This document shows, piece by piece, positions 8,056 to 16,098 of a stretch of 22,679 bases of DNA. The notes below the pieces were generated by a model. That model had not been told where the DNA came from and made no database searches. It was given only the letters and a program-made list of their open reading frames with translations. The DNA comes from Bacillota bacterium. Lineage in GTDB: Bacteria > Bacillota > Clostridia > Lachnospirales > Lachnospiraceae. Position 1 is the first letter of the stretch; each line of letters opens with the position of its first letter. A program made the translations under genes and the position numbers. The stretch spans positions 1 through 22,679 of the forward strand of contig JAEYLX010000047.1 of NCBI GenBank assembly GCA_023407575.1, written 5' to 3'.

Positions 8056-9105
8056 CTATTCTGCTTTCTTTTTGCCATACGTCTCCAGGACCGCATCGAT
8101 CTGCTTCTTGTCAAAAATGATCTTATACTTCTGGGGTAAATGGTCCAAGACATAGCTGATCGCATCGTTATCTAAATGCAACTCATGCACCATGTAGGTG
8201 GTGCAGCGCGGGTTCGCCTTATGCATGGCCGTGATCAAGAAGGGAATGGAGTAGCCCCAAGCTTCCTGGGCATAGATGTCCTGAATGTAGTTATTGTAGA
8301 CATGAAGCATCGGCGTCAGATCATATGCCTTGCCATACTGCTCGTTCATATACTTGGCGATCAGTTCCAAATTCAGATTTCCTGCGCCGCGGCCAATACC
8401 GTAAACACTGGCATCAATAATAATGTCGCGCTCAAAGTTCTCACGGAGGATCGCCTGTGCCACAGCCATGGCATGCATCATGTTGTTGTGGCCGTGATAC
8501 CCTATGGATATCCCCTTCGGCAGGTTTTCATCAGCCAAGTGCATATAGTGCAGCAAATCCTCCGGATTATCTGTTCCCCAACTGTCCACCACATAGATTG
8601 CCATGGGATTCAGCTCGGAAAAGTGTCGTACCATTGCCACAAATTCCGCCTCGCTGTATTGATTCACGCGTACAGGCTGAACGCAAACTTTGTACCCCTT
8701 TTCAACAAGACCTTTGCAATACCGATATCCTTCTTCGAGCGCATCCACTACTCTGCCATCTGGCAAGGTTTTATCCTTCCAAATGATCATTCGGATAATA
8801 TCAATACCGCTTTCCTCCGCATGCGGGATATTCTCAAGAGGAATTTCGCTAGAAAGCTCACCCATTACAGAGTACAGCAGCCCTTCCTTCTTCTTGCCTA
8901 CAATCCGCATCGCTGTCGCCGGAGAGGAAAAAACCGTCCTGTCCTTGTTGTCAGGCTCGTTTCGGATAAAGCCCAATTCAAGCATTTCGACATTCGTATT
9001 TTCCAGCTGATGCACCATGTCATCAATGGCTTTTTCGCCAAAGGCCCAGTTGTTCAGATACCCTCCATCTCTAAGGGTACAATCAAGTAAGCTTACTTTT
9101 CCCAT
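8056..9105 (-). CDS. HMGL-like (DRE-TIM metallolyase) aldolase, 4-hydroxy-2-oxovalerate-aldolase type
   Basis: 349 residues. DCTLRDGG (8-15) carries the catalytic Arg12 and metal-ligand Asp13 of DRE-TIM enzymes. YHGHNN (203-208) supplies the two metal-binding His (204, 206), and YGIGRGAGN (235-243) matches the conserved GxGRGAGN loop of 4-hydroxy-2-oxovalerate aldolases. The family makes or breaks carbon-carbon bonds by stabilising an enolate such as pyruvate's on a divalent metal. No acetaldehyde dehydrogenase or meta-cleavage gene is nearby; instead it sits between split transketolase genes and glycosyltransferases. It is thus likely recruited to add or remove a 2-oxoacid unit in sugar synthesis. 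It starts 6 bp after the transketolase C-terminal gene. Catalytic competence is visible; the substrate is inferred. Confidence 0.85.
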   Translation of the reverse strand: MGKVSLLDCTLRDGGYLNNWAFGEKAIDDMVHQLENTNVEMLELGFIRNEPDNKDRTVFSSPATAMRIVGKKKEGLLYSVMGELSSEIPLENIPHAEESGIDIIRMIIWKDKTLPDGRVVDALEEGYRYCKGLVEKGYKVCVQPVRVNQYSEAEFVAMVRHFSELNPMAIYVVDSWGTDNPEDLLHYMHLADENLPKGISIGYHGHNNMMHAMAVAQAILRENFERDIIIDASVYGIGRGAGNLNLELIAKYMNEQYGKAYDLTPMLHVYNNYIQDIYAQEAWGYSIPFLITAMHKANPRCTTYMVHELHLDNDAISYVLDHLPQKYKIIFDKKQIDAVLETYGKKKAE

Positions 9106-9111
9106 AATTCT

Positions 9112-10080
9112 TTATCTTCCCTTCATGCACAGTGCTTCACGCACCCCTTCAATGATCCGTTCCGGTGTCAAGCCATAAGCCTCTCGCAGGAACCCTACCG
9201 GGCCGGTCTGCCCGAACTGGTCTTCCACGCCCACTCTGACTACAGGAACAGGCTTCGTTCCGCAAACCAATTCCGCAACAGCACTGCCCAAGCCACCAAT
9301 TACATTGCAATTCTCCGCGGATACGATAGCCCCTGTTTCTGCGGCACACTTCAGAACCAGCGGCTCATCCAACGGCTTGATGGTGACCGGATCCACGACC
9401 CGAGCACGGATCCCTTCTTGCCGCAGAGCCTTGGCGGCTTCCAGCGCGGAAGCCACCATGATGCCGGAGGCTATCACGGTGACGTCAGTGCCTTCTGTAA
9501 GGACCTTGCCGCACCCCACTTCAAACTCAGTATCCATCAGATAGACATCCGGCATGTTTCGCCTTCCCGTGCGGAAATATGTCACGCCTGACCGATCTTT
9601 CGTGTTCCGCAGCAGAGCGTGGAACATGGCCGCATCTGTTACATCGATCACACACGCTTCCGGGATCGCACGGATAATCGCAACGTCCTCAAAGCACATG
9701 TGTGTGCCGCCGTTATCGCTGGCCAGTATACCCGCGTCCGTGCCGATCAAATGCACACTCTTATGGGCATAGGCTACGCTCACGGCGATCTGGTCATACG
9801 CTCTGCGGGTGACAAATGGCGTAAAGCTGTGCACATACGGTTTGTAACCGGCTAGACATAAGCCTGCCGCAACGGCGACCATATTCCCCTCCTGAATACC
9901 ACAGTTGTATACTCTGTCAGGCCGTTTTTTCCAAAGATCGGCAGTGTTCAGGCCGCGCATCAGATCCGCATCCAGATAAACGACCTTTTCATCTTCGTTC
10001 AACATTTCTTCCATCCATCTGCTGAACAGCCGATTGATGTCCTGTTCCGCCGGGCCGCCGGTATAGCGCAGATTCATCAT
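9112..10080 (-). CDS. Transketolase C-terminal subunit (pyrimidine-binding plus C-terminal domains)
   Basis: 322 residues, equal to the second half of a transketolase. NCGIQEGNMVAVAAG (59-73) contains Glu64, the expected catalytic glutamate contacting the ThDP pyrimidine ring. GGTHMCFEDVA (124-134) matches the transketolase G.TH..iEd motif, and a transketolase C-terminal domain follows from about residue 190. The start overlaps the stop of the N-terminal subunit gene in an ATGA (10077-10080), after GGAGGAGAGG, so the two are translationally coupled and should form one two-part enzyme. Transketolases move a two-carbon ketol unit. Its place in a CDP-sugar operon suggests transfer to a keto-sugar or aldehyde acceptor. 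Resemblance to DXS and pyruvate dehydrogenase E1 beta is only general. Confidence 0.9.
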   Translation of the reverse strand: MMNLRYTGGPAEQDINRLFSRWMEEMLNEDEKVVYLDADLMRGLNTADLWKKRPDRVYNCGIQEGNMVAVAAGLCLAGYKPYVHSFTPFVTRRAYDQIAVSVAYAHKSVHLIGTDAGILASDNGGTHMCFEDVAIIRAIPEACVIDVTDAAMFHALLRNTKDRSGVTYFRTGRRNMPDVYLMDTEFEVGCGKVLTEGTDVTVIASGIMVASALEAAKALRQEGIRARVVDPVTIKPLDEPLVLKCAAETGAIVSAENCNVIGGLGSAVAELVCGTKPVPVVRVGVEDQFGQTGPVGFLREAYGLTPERIIEGVREALCMKGR

Positions 10081-10919
10081 CTATCCTCTCCTCCCATCAT
10101 TCTAGCTTCTTCGTCCAATTCTGTAAAAGCCCTCTCCGCTAAGTCTCTCGGAACGCCTATACAGTGATTGTCCGCGATCTGCTCGATACAGGGAATGCCC
10201 GCTCCCTTGACCGTGTCAAGTATGACGATGGACGGCTGCCCCTGCGTACTGCGGGCTTCTTCAATGGCGTGATATATCCCAGGGATATCTCTGCCGCCCA
10301 CCATTTGTACGTGCCAGCCAAAGGAACGAAACTTCGCCTGTATGTCCCCCAATGACATCACGGCATCGTTGGTACCGTCGATCTGCTTTTTATTCCAATC
10401 TAAAAACGCGATCAGCTGATCGAGCTTATGATGCGCAGCGAATAAAGCCGCTTCCCAGTTTTGGCCCTCGTCAAGCTCACCATCGCCCAGAATGCAGAAC
10501 ACATTCTTATCATATCCCGACATTTTCGCTCCCAGAGCAAGTCCGCATGCAATGGACAGTCCCTGTCCAAGGCTTCCTGTAGTGGCATCTATGCCAGGTA
10601 CACGTCTGTCACAATGCCCCGGCAAAGTTGTATTTGCACAATTCAGGGTCGACAGTTTTTCGTAAGGGAAAAAGCCCTTTAATGCCAGCGCAGCATAAAT
10701 TGCCGGTCCGGAGTGTCCCTTGGAGCAAACCAAATTGTCCCGCTGAGGCCAACTGGGATCTTCCGGACGGACATTCATAACAGCGCCATATAAGACTGCC
10801 ATCAATTCCGCTAAATCCAGCGTTCCGCCCACATGGCCGCCGCCTTTGGACGAAATCTCGTACATGATTGCTTTACGGATTTCCCACGCAAGTCTTTTCA
10901 GTTCAATTTCATTCAACAT
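10077..10919 (-). CDS. Transketolase N-terminal subunit (ThDP diphosphate-binding)
   Basis: 280 residues from ATG 10919, preceded by AAGGAAAGGGAAG; an in-frame TTG at 10940 is possible but less likely. It holds the ThDP fold: GDGELDEGQNWEAALFA (145-161) through DWNKKQIDG (174-182) is the GDG...N motif binding Mg-diphosphate. Transketolase-type histidines are at GGGHVGG, SKGHSGPA and LPGHCD (His29, His69, His102). GSLGQGLSIACG (115-126) is the usual transketolase segment. With the overlapping downstream gene it completes a split transketolase of about 600 residues. Housekeeping transketolase is usually one chain, and split forms are common in secondary and sugar-modification pathways. Its neighbours are another ThDP enzyme and an aldolase. 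Confidence 0.9.
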   Translation of the reverse strand: MLNEIELKRLAWEIRKAIMYEISSKGGGHVGGTLDLAELMAVLYGAVMNVRPEDPSWPQRDNLVCSKGHSGPAIYAALALKGFFPYEKLSTLNCANTTLPGHCDRRVPGIDATTGSLGQGLSIACGLALGAKMSGYDKNVFCILGDGELDEGQNWEAALFAAHHKLDQLIAFLDWNKKQIDGTNDAVMSLGDIQAKFRSFGWHVQMVGGRDIPGIYHAIEEARSTQGQPSIVILDTVKGAGIPCIEQIADNHCIGVPRDLAERAFTELDEEARMMGGEDR

Positions 10920-10970
10920 ATTCTTCCCTTTCCTTATCAACTCGTGTGCTTCTCACCGAGGTGCAGAACT

Positions 10971-12659
10971 TCACATATTATCCAGCCGCGTATAGAGTTC
11001 CCTCGGAAGTGCCGGCGATAGATCCTGACAAGGTACTCCCTGCGGAAGTGTCGGATGCAGCGGAGTGTCTTCCTCTATCATAAGCTCGAGTATCAGCGGA
11101 TTTTTCCCTACCTCAAAGTCTATCGCCGCGTCTGCGTCTGCTGCGTTGATGCGGTGGTATTCGAATCCGTACACCGCTGCGATCGCCTCAAAGTTCGGAT
11201 AACCATATCCGCTGCTGACCGTGGTGTGAAGAAGGTGCTCTCCGTAACGAGCCTTTTCGCGCTCCATAATCATGCCGGAGGAGCGATTGTTCAGTATCAC
11301 CACCGTCACCGGTAATTGCTCCTGTGCGATCAGCTGCAGCTCCTGCATATTGAACTGCATTCCCTGATCCCCCACAAAACAAACAGATGGCCTGCGCGCT
11401 GCGTAATACGCACCGATTGCCTTAGGAAGCGCAGAGCCAAGCGCGCCGAAGGATCCAGAATACAGAATCCTGTTGCCACAGCAGGCATAAGCGTACGCGG
11501 TAGTCACCCAAAAACTGTGATTTCCTACATCACAGGTGAGCGCCGCGTCTTTACCGGCCATATGAATGATCTTCTTTATTATGGCGACCACAGGTATCTC
11601 ATCCTTGCCCTGCAGGACGTCGCGCAGCCCTTTGCAGACATTAAGCCAGTCATCGCTGCCGGAATAATGCAGATCCTTTTCCTCCAAAGCACGTAAAAAG
11701 TCCGCCGTGCCCGCTGCGTATCCCACGCTGTTGGGTATCTCGCGCTCAAGTTCCGCCGCGTCCACTTCAATGCGAACCGTAAATGACCGCTCTACGATAG
11801 GCCGAAAGCTCTTTGAATTTGTAGGGAACGCCATTCGATTGCCCATCGCTATGATCAGGTCCGCTTTGCTGAGGATAAAATTGCTGTGCCTAGTAGCGCG
11901 GCTTCCTACAAAACCGAAATACTCCTCTGCATTCGGAATGATATCCTGTCCCGCGCGGCTGGAAAGTACGGGGATCTTAAATTCTTTTGCCACCTTTTTC
12001 AGGATCCGCACACTGTCTGTGTCCCGCACGCCATTCCCAATTAGAAGCACAGGTCTCTTTGCCATCTGGATCCTTTTTGCCGCATCCTCGGCCGCTTCCG
12101 CAGCTTGGCCGGCTTCATGCCGCACGGCGGGCTCACTCTGTAGCTCGACCTCCTGGTTCAAAACTTCGGTGAGAATATCCAAAAAAACCGGTCCTTTTCT
12201 GCCAGACACAGCACAGGCATAGGCATGCATTACTTCACGCTGCAGATCCGCAATGCTGTCGACCCGCACAGCATACTTTGTTACCTGCTTTGCTATGCCT
12301 ACCGTGTCAATCTCCTGATTGTTCAGCACACGCATATGCTCGTTGCGCGCCGTACTCGCATGTGCGGTGAAAAACATCGTAGGGATCGAATCATAGTAAG
12401 CATCTGCCATAGCGGTCAGCATATTTGTAAATCCCGGTCCCCGTGTGGCATATGCCACGCCAAGCTTTCCTGTCGTCTGCGCGTATCCGCAGGCTTCATA
12501 GGCGCCGCCCTGTTCGTGATAACACAAATGCGGCGTGATCTCCGGCGACCTTTGATCTACGGCGTACAGAAAATCCATAATTACCACACCAGGAATCCCG
12601 AAAATATCTGTTACGCCTTTCCCAATCAGGTAATCAATGATCCATGCGGCACCTTTCAT
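10971..12659 (-). CDS. ThDP-dependent enzyme, acetolactate synthase large-subunit/YerE-like
   Basis: 562 residues, the typical length of ThDP carboligases of the acetohydroxyacid synthase group. The N-terminal pyrimidine domain has CYHEQGGAYEACGYA (46-60) with the expected catalytic Glu49. A central domain spans about 185-325. The C-terminal domain carries GDQGMQFNMQEL (430-441) and NN (457-458), the GDG...NN ThDP-Mg motif. No acetolactate synthase small subunit or other branched-chain amino acid gene is nearby. The close functional parallel is YerE of Yersinia pseudotuberculosis, a similarly sized ThDP flavoenzyme that decarboxylates pyruvate and adds the acetyl unit to C4 of a CDP-4-keto sugar. 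Linked to RfbF/RfbG, it is likely to form a carbon branch, but the donor and acceptor here are inferred. Confidence 0.87.
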   Translation of the reverse strand: MKGAAWIIDYLIGKGVTDIFGIPGVVIMDFLYAVDQRSPEITPHLCYHEQGGAYEACGYAQTTGKLGVAYATRGPGFTNMLTAMADAYYDSIPTMFFTAHASTARNEHMRVLNNQEIDTVGIAKQVTKYAVRVDSIADLQREVMHAYACAVSGRKGPVFLDILTEVLNQEVELQSEPAVRHEAGQAAEAAEDAAKRIQMAKRPVLLIGNGVRDTDSVRILKKVAKEFKIPVLSSRAGQDIIPNAEEYFGFVGSRATRHSNFILSKADLIIAMGNRMAFPTNSKSFRPIVERSFTVRIEVDAAELEREIPNSVGYAAGTADFLRALEEKDLHYSGSDDWLNVCKGLRDVLQGKDEIPVVAIIKKIIHMAGKDAALTCDVGNHSFWVTTAYAYACCGNRILYSGSFGALGSALPKAIGAYYAARRPSVCFVGDQGMQFNMQELQLIAQEQLPVTVVILNNRSSGMIMEREKARYGEHLLHTTVSSGYGYPNFEAIAAVYGFEYHRINAADADAAIDFEVGKNPLILELMIEEDTPLHPTLPQGVPCQDLSPALPRELYTRLDNM

Positions 12660-12689
12660 TTACACATTCTCCTCTCCTTTTCGGTCACT

Positions 12690-13229
12690 TTATCTCCATG
12701 AATCCAGCTCGTCATCATAAACACGCTGTATTTTCATGAAGTCCGGCGGCAATTTGTCAAACCAGGCAAGATATCCGTCGTCGCAAGCTCTTTTGCCGCC
12801 GTTATTGATCTGCCATCCCGCCGGTACACGGCAGCGGAACAGTACCGCCACATTATGTCCCCGCTCTCTAGGAAAAACCTTCTCCTCATCCACACCGCGA
12901 ATAACGTTCTTTACAGCTATGGGCTTTTCTTCCCATGCAACAACCGTGCCGATCTCGCGCCGCGATGTTTCTTCAATGCAGTGGCGGAAGGTTTCACCGT
13001 AATGCATACACCCTCCAGGTATATGCCAGCTGTCTGGATACCAAGGGTCATGTCTGCGAGCAAGCAAAAGCCGGCCCTCCTCATCGGTTATCAGCAGATC
13101 CACATTCGCCAAAGGGACCAGTCCTGATATCAGCAGAAACAGTTCCTGCGGCATTCCCTCGTCTCCGTCCAACCGCGCTTCGCGTAGCAGCTCCACCGCC
13201 GCCAGCTGCTCAGGCGTTAGCTTCAGCAT
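12690..13229 (-). CDS. Nudix hydrolase, GDP-mannose-mannosylhydrolase-like
   Basis: 179 residues. The layout NVDLLITDEEGRLLLARR, PWYPDSWHIPGGCMHYGE and a partial Nudix box from Gly73 to Thr95 matches sugar-nucleotide Nudix enzymes of the Gmm type. The box departs from GX5EX7REUXEEXGU: the Arg-Glu pair is Glu87-Thr88 and the first of the two later glutamates is Arg91, leaving Glu92. E. coli Gmm also has a non-canonical box. It may hydrolyse a CDP-sugar or another nucleotide sugar to control its level, or be inactive. The start overlaps the end of the CDP-glucose dehydratase gene by 7 bases, so the two are translationally coupled. Family firm; substrate and activity uncertain. Confidence 0.85.
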   Translation of the reverse strand: MLKLTPEQLAAVELLREARLDGDEGMPQELFLLISGLVPLANVDLLITDEEGRLLLARRHDPWYPDSWHIPGGCMHYGETFRHCIEETSRREIGTVVAWEEKPIAVKNVIRGVDEEKVFPRERGHNVAVLFRCRVPAGWQINNGGKRACDDGYLAWFDKLPPDFMKIQRVYDDELDSWR

Positions 13230-14287
13230 GAACTTTCTCCTAGGAAATCCTCAATCTCCCGCTCCATCTCACCGGCTACATCGCCGCCGGCCAGCCAAAC
13301 CCGCGTCCACTGGCAGGTTTTAGCGATGGCTTCGTCAATGTGCCAGCGAGGCTGCCAGCCGAAGGTGGTCTTCAGCTTCGTACTGTCCAGCTTCAGGAAG
13401 TTCGCCTCATGCGGCGCGTCAGCCTCTGCCTGATTGACCCAATCAAAGCCCGCGCCCCACTTTTCCTTGAATAGCTCCACCAGCTGACCGGTGGTGACGC
13501 AGTCGCAGTCGTCCGGCCCCACGTTATACCAGCCGGCAAGAAGCCCGTCCTCATACTGCCGCTGGGCGATCATCAGATAGGCAAACAACGGCTCCAGCAC
13601 ATGCTGGTACGGTCGGGTGGAGTGGGGGTTCCGCACACCGATGGGTGCGCCCGCCTGCACGGCACGTACACAGTCCGGCACAATACGGTCAGCAGCGAAG
13701 TCGCCGCCGCCAATCACGTTTCCGGCGCGGGCAGTGGACACAGCCACGCCGCTGTCGGTGAAGAAGCTGTTGACATAGCTATGGGTCACCAGCTCTGAGC
13801 AGGACTTGGAGTTGGAGTAGGGGTCAAAGCCGTCCAACGGCTCATTCTCCCGATACCCCCACGCCCACTCGTTGTTGTGATAGACCTTATCCGTGGTGAT
13901 ATTCACCACGGATTTCACGGGTACCCGTGAAATCCTAACACATTCTAAAATGTTGACCGTACCCATCACATTGGTTTCGTAAGTGTAAGCCGGATTTTTG
14001 TAGCTCTCACGGACGATGGGCTGCGCCGCCAGATGCAGTACGATCTCTGGCTGTGCGGCATCGAATGCCGCTTTCAGTGCGGCAAAATCGCGCACATCGC
14101 CGATGACCGAGGTCATGTCCTTTTCCACTCCAGAGATGGCAAGCAGGCTCGGTTCAGTGGGTGCGGGCAGGGAGTACCCCGTGACCTCGGCACCAGCCAT
14201 AGTCAGGATCTTACACAGCCAGCTGCCCTTAAAGCCCGTGTGACCGGTGACAAACACCCGCTTGCCGCGGTAGAAATCCAAATTCAT
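13223..14287 (-). CDS. rfbG: CDP-glucose 4,6-dehydratase
   Basis: 354 residues from ATG 14287. ATG 14296, overlapping the rfbF stop as TGATG, would add three residues and cannot be excluded. This extended SDR converts CDP-D-glucose to CDP-4-keto-6-deoxy-D-glucose. Visible: GKRVFVTGHTGFKGSWL (8-24) containing the NAD-binding glycines, LHLAAQPIVRESYKNP (84-99), the characteristic NITTDKVYHN (129-138) and catalytic Tyr157-xxx-Lys161 (YSNSK). Gene order right after rfbF is the usual one. It makes the 4-keto acceptor on which the ThDP and SDR enzymes could act. Two abutting perfect palindromes occur within codons 118-133. Confidence 0.93.
   Translation of the reverse strand: MNLDFYRGKRVFVTGHTGFKGSWLCKILTMAGAEVTGYSLPAPTEPSLLAISGVEKDMTSVIGDVRDFAALKAAFDAAQPEIVLHLAAQPIVRESYKNPAYTYETNVMGTVNILECVRISRVPVKSVVNITTDKVYHNNEWAWGYRENEPLDGFDPYSNSKSCSELVTHSYVNSFFTDSGVAVSTARAGNVIGGGDFAADRIVPDCVRAVQAGAPIGVRNPHSTRPYQHVLEPLFAYLMIAQRQYEDGLLAGWYNVGPDDCDCVTTGQLVELFKEKWGAGFDWVNQAEADAPHEANFLKLDSTKLKTTFGWQPRWHIDEAIAKTCQWTRVWLAGGDVAGEMEREIEDFLGESSC
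13889..13935. repeat. Two abutting perfect palindromes inside rfbG
   Basis: 13889-13899 and 13903-13913 are perfect 11-base inverted arms (ATCCGTGGTGA / TCACCACGGAT) around TAT. 13910-13935 is a 26-base perfect palindrome whose halves are GGATTTCACGGGT and ACCCGTGAAATCC. They share the four bases GGAT. Both lie within a conserved coding stretch, so they arise through codon choice; the role, if any, is unknown. Confidence 0.85.
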
Positions 14288-14295
14288 GCCGTCCA

Positions 14296-15078
14296 TCAGT
14301 CCGCCCACACTTTCCACGGAGCTTGTCCGCTTGCCCAAAGCTTTTCCAGCATAGCCATTTCTCGCTTGTCATCCATGCATTGCCAGAAACCTCGGTGGGT
14401 GTAGGACATCAGCTGCCCCTGCTCTGCCAATGTTTGAAGGGGTGTACGCTCAAATACACAGGCATCGCCGTCCAGCAGGTCAAAAACCTGCGGCTCCAGC
14501 ACCATATACCCAGCATTGATGAGTGCACCGTCCGCCGCGTTCTTTTCGCGGAAGGAGCGAACGGCGTTATCGCCACCGATGTCCAGCACGCCCTTCTGCT
14601 GCTGTTGGATCACCGCTGTCAGCGTGGCCAGCTTGCCGTGCTCGCGGTGAAACTTCAGAAGCTCTGCGATGTTCACATCGCACACACCATCGCCGTAGGT
14701 CATCATAAACGGCTCATTCCCCACATACGGCTGGATACGCTTGATGCGCCCGCCGGTCATGGTGTTCAGACCGGTATCCACCACTGTGACCTTCCACGGC
14801 TCGGCGTGGTTATTATGTACGGTCATTTCATTCTGACCGTGGGTAAAATCAAAGGTAATGTCACTGGTGTGCAGGAAGTAATCCGCGAACCACTCCTTGA
14901 TCATGTGCTGCTTGTACCCCGCGCACACAATGAACTCGTTAAAGCCATAGCTGGCGTACTCTTTCATAATGTGCCAGAGAATGGGCATACCGCCGATCTC
15001 CACCATGGGCTTGGGCCGGTACTGGGATTCCTCACTGATACGTGTGCCGAATCCACCGGCAAGTAATACAACTTTCAC
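14296..15078 (-). CDS. rfbF: Glucose-1-phosphate cytidylyltransferase
   Basis: 260 residues, the standard length. It makes CDP-glucose from CTP and glucose-1-phosphate. The N terminus MKVVLLAGGFGTRISEES and then YRPKPMVEIGGMPILWHI is the nucleotide-binding signature of this subgroup of sugar-phosphate nucleotidylyltransferases. MMTYGDGVCDVNI (134-146) is the metal-binding region, and FWQCMDDKREM near the C terminus is typical of RfbF. The start is a GTG at 15078 overlapping the stop of the upstream glycosyltransferase gene (GTGA) with AGGAGAGGAACAA before it. It commits glucose-1-phosphate to the CDP branch and is directly followed by rfbG. Confidence 0.94.
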   Translation of the reverse strand: MKVVLLAGGFGTRISEESQYRPKPMVEIGGMPILWHIMKEYASYGFNEFIVCAGYKQHMIKEWFADYFLHTSDITFDFTHGQNEMTVHNNHAEPWKVTVVDTGLNTMTGGRIKRIQPYVGNEPFMMTYGDGVCDVNIAELLKFHREHGKLATLTAVIQQQQKGVLDIGGDNAVRSFREKNAADGALINAGYMVLEPQVFDLLDGDACVFERTPLQTLAEQGQLMSYTHRGFWQCMDDKREMAMLEKLWASGQAPWKVWAD

Positions 15079-16085
15079 TTGTTCCTCTCCTTATCCTGTT
15101 TCTTTGCAATGTAAGCTTTATATAACCAGGGTAAAACTTTCTCTCCAGATCTCGAAATCAACCAAATGACCCAAATCGGCACATCTGAGACTCTCTTGAA
15201 GTATACTCTGTATCTCTTTACGTCGGCCAAAGGCAGGTTTCCCGTTGCTTTTAACTTCAAAAAACCCTTCAGAGAAAACAACCGTCCTCTATTCTGTTCC
15301 TTGATCACAAACTCCTTCACTGGATTGTAGTATCCCGGCAGTGCATCGACTGCTTCCGGCCACGTCACCGCCCACTGCCACAGCACATCTCTGTTTGTCA
15401 TCCAAAAGGCTTCCGTACGCTTCGGGTTAACACAATACGCGTTTCTTTTTTGAACAACTGCTGCATGTATTGGTTTCTCGGAAAACAGTCTTAAAAATGC
15501 CATCGGAATCCAAAATGCAAAGCTATCCGGTCGTAATACGGGATACTTTGCAGCAGTCTCTTCTATATGCTCACACCGCAGGATGTTTGAGCCAAGCAAG
15601 GTCAGCAGCCATCCGCATTCCTTGAAGAAGGTGCAGCTGTCAGTATAGTATTCGACTCCGTCCGCACGCGGTTTCCACACATTAAATTGCGTACTGTCAA
15701 CTGCAATGTAATCCATATCCTGTGCCATCAGCATTTGTATATCGCCCCAAAGCAGTGCTATATCAAATACCGTGCCATCGCCCGAAAACCAGAGATACTT
15801 ATATTGATCCATGTACCTCTGACACGCCGTGAAAACCTTCTTATCCAGCGCACGCAAATCGGCCTTATTTCCCTCATATCGATCATAGTGCAGGTATTTC
15901 GCTGCTTTTGGATTCTTTGCTGTGAAAGCCTCCACTACGATCCTCGTGTCATCGTTTTCGCTGCTGTCAAAGACTACAACATTTATTTCCCGCGCTGCAA
16001 ACGCCTCCATCTGCGAAGTAAGGTAGTATTCCACGCATTCCGGGCGATTATAGGTGGGGATAATGAACCCTAACTCTGCTGCCAT
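15075..16085 (-). CDS. Family 2-like glycosyltransferase
   Basis: 336 residues. LGFIIPTYNRPECVEYYL (5-22) and NVVVFDSSENDD (35-46) are a GT2 N terminus. At the place of the usual DxD there is YLWFSGDGTVFD (97-108), with a single Asp103 where a diaspartate is normal. The family otherwise fits. A long Trp/Tyr-rich middle and a Lys/Arg-rich C terminus with WVIWLISRSG suggest peripheral membrane contact. ATG 16085 follows GGAGG by four bases. It is 13 bp after the GT32-type gene and its stop overlaps the rfbF start. It is presumably one of the transferases assembling the repeat unit; donor and linkage cannot be told. Confidence 0.82.
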   Translation of the reverse strand: MAAELGFIIPTYNRPECVEYYLTSQMEAFAAREINVVVFDSSENDDTRIVVEAFTAKNPKAAKYLHYDRYEGNKADLRALDKKVFTACQRYMDQYKYLWFSGDGTVFDIALLWGDIQMLMAQDMDYIAVDSTQFNVWKPRADGVEYYTDSCTFFKECGWLLTLLGSNILRCEHIEETAAKYPVLRPDSFAFWIPMAFLRLFSEKPIHAAVVQKRNAYCVNPKRTEAFWMTNRDVLWQWAVTWPEAVDALPGYYNPVKEFVIKEQNRGRLFSLKGFLKLKATGNLPLADVKRYRVYFKRVSDVPIWVIWLISRSGEKVLPWLYKAYIAKKQDKERNK

Positions 16086-16098
16086 ATAGCCTCCGCGA

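Noticed and set aside
8176..9090. Long plus-strand open frame opposite the aldolase (about 300 codons)
   Set aside because: It is antisense to a gene with clear motifs; its translation shows no family features and no ribosome site.
9112..10919. Deoxyxylulose-5-phosphate synthase or pyruvate dehydrogenase E1
   Set aside because: The H.GG, SKGH and LPGH motifs and the split into about 280 and 322 residues fit transketolase better, and no isoprenoid or lipoyl genes are near.
8056..12659. Yersiniose or another 3,6-dideoxyhexose pathway exactly as known
   Set aside because: The CDP-4-keto-6-deoxyglucose 3-dehydrase (RfbH/E1) and its reductase E3 are not in the window, and the split transketolase and aldolase have no place in the known yersiniose route.
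10971..12659. Housekeeping acetolactate synthase for branched-chain amino acids
   Set aside because: No small subunit (ilvN/ilvH), ilvC or ilvD is nearby, and the gene is embedded in a CDP-sugar gene run.
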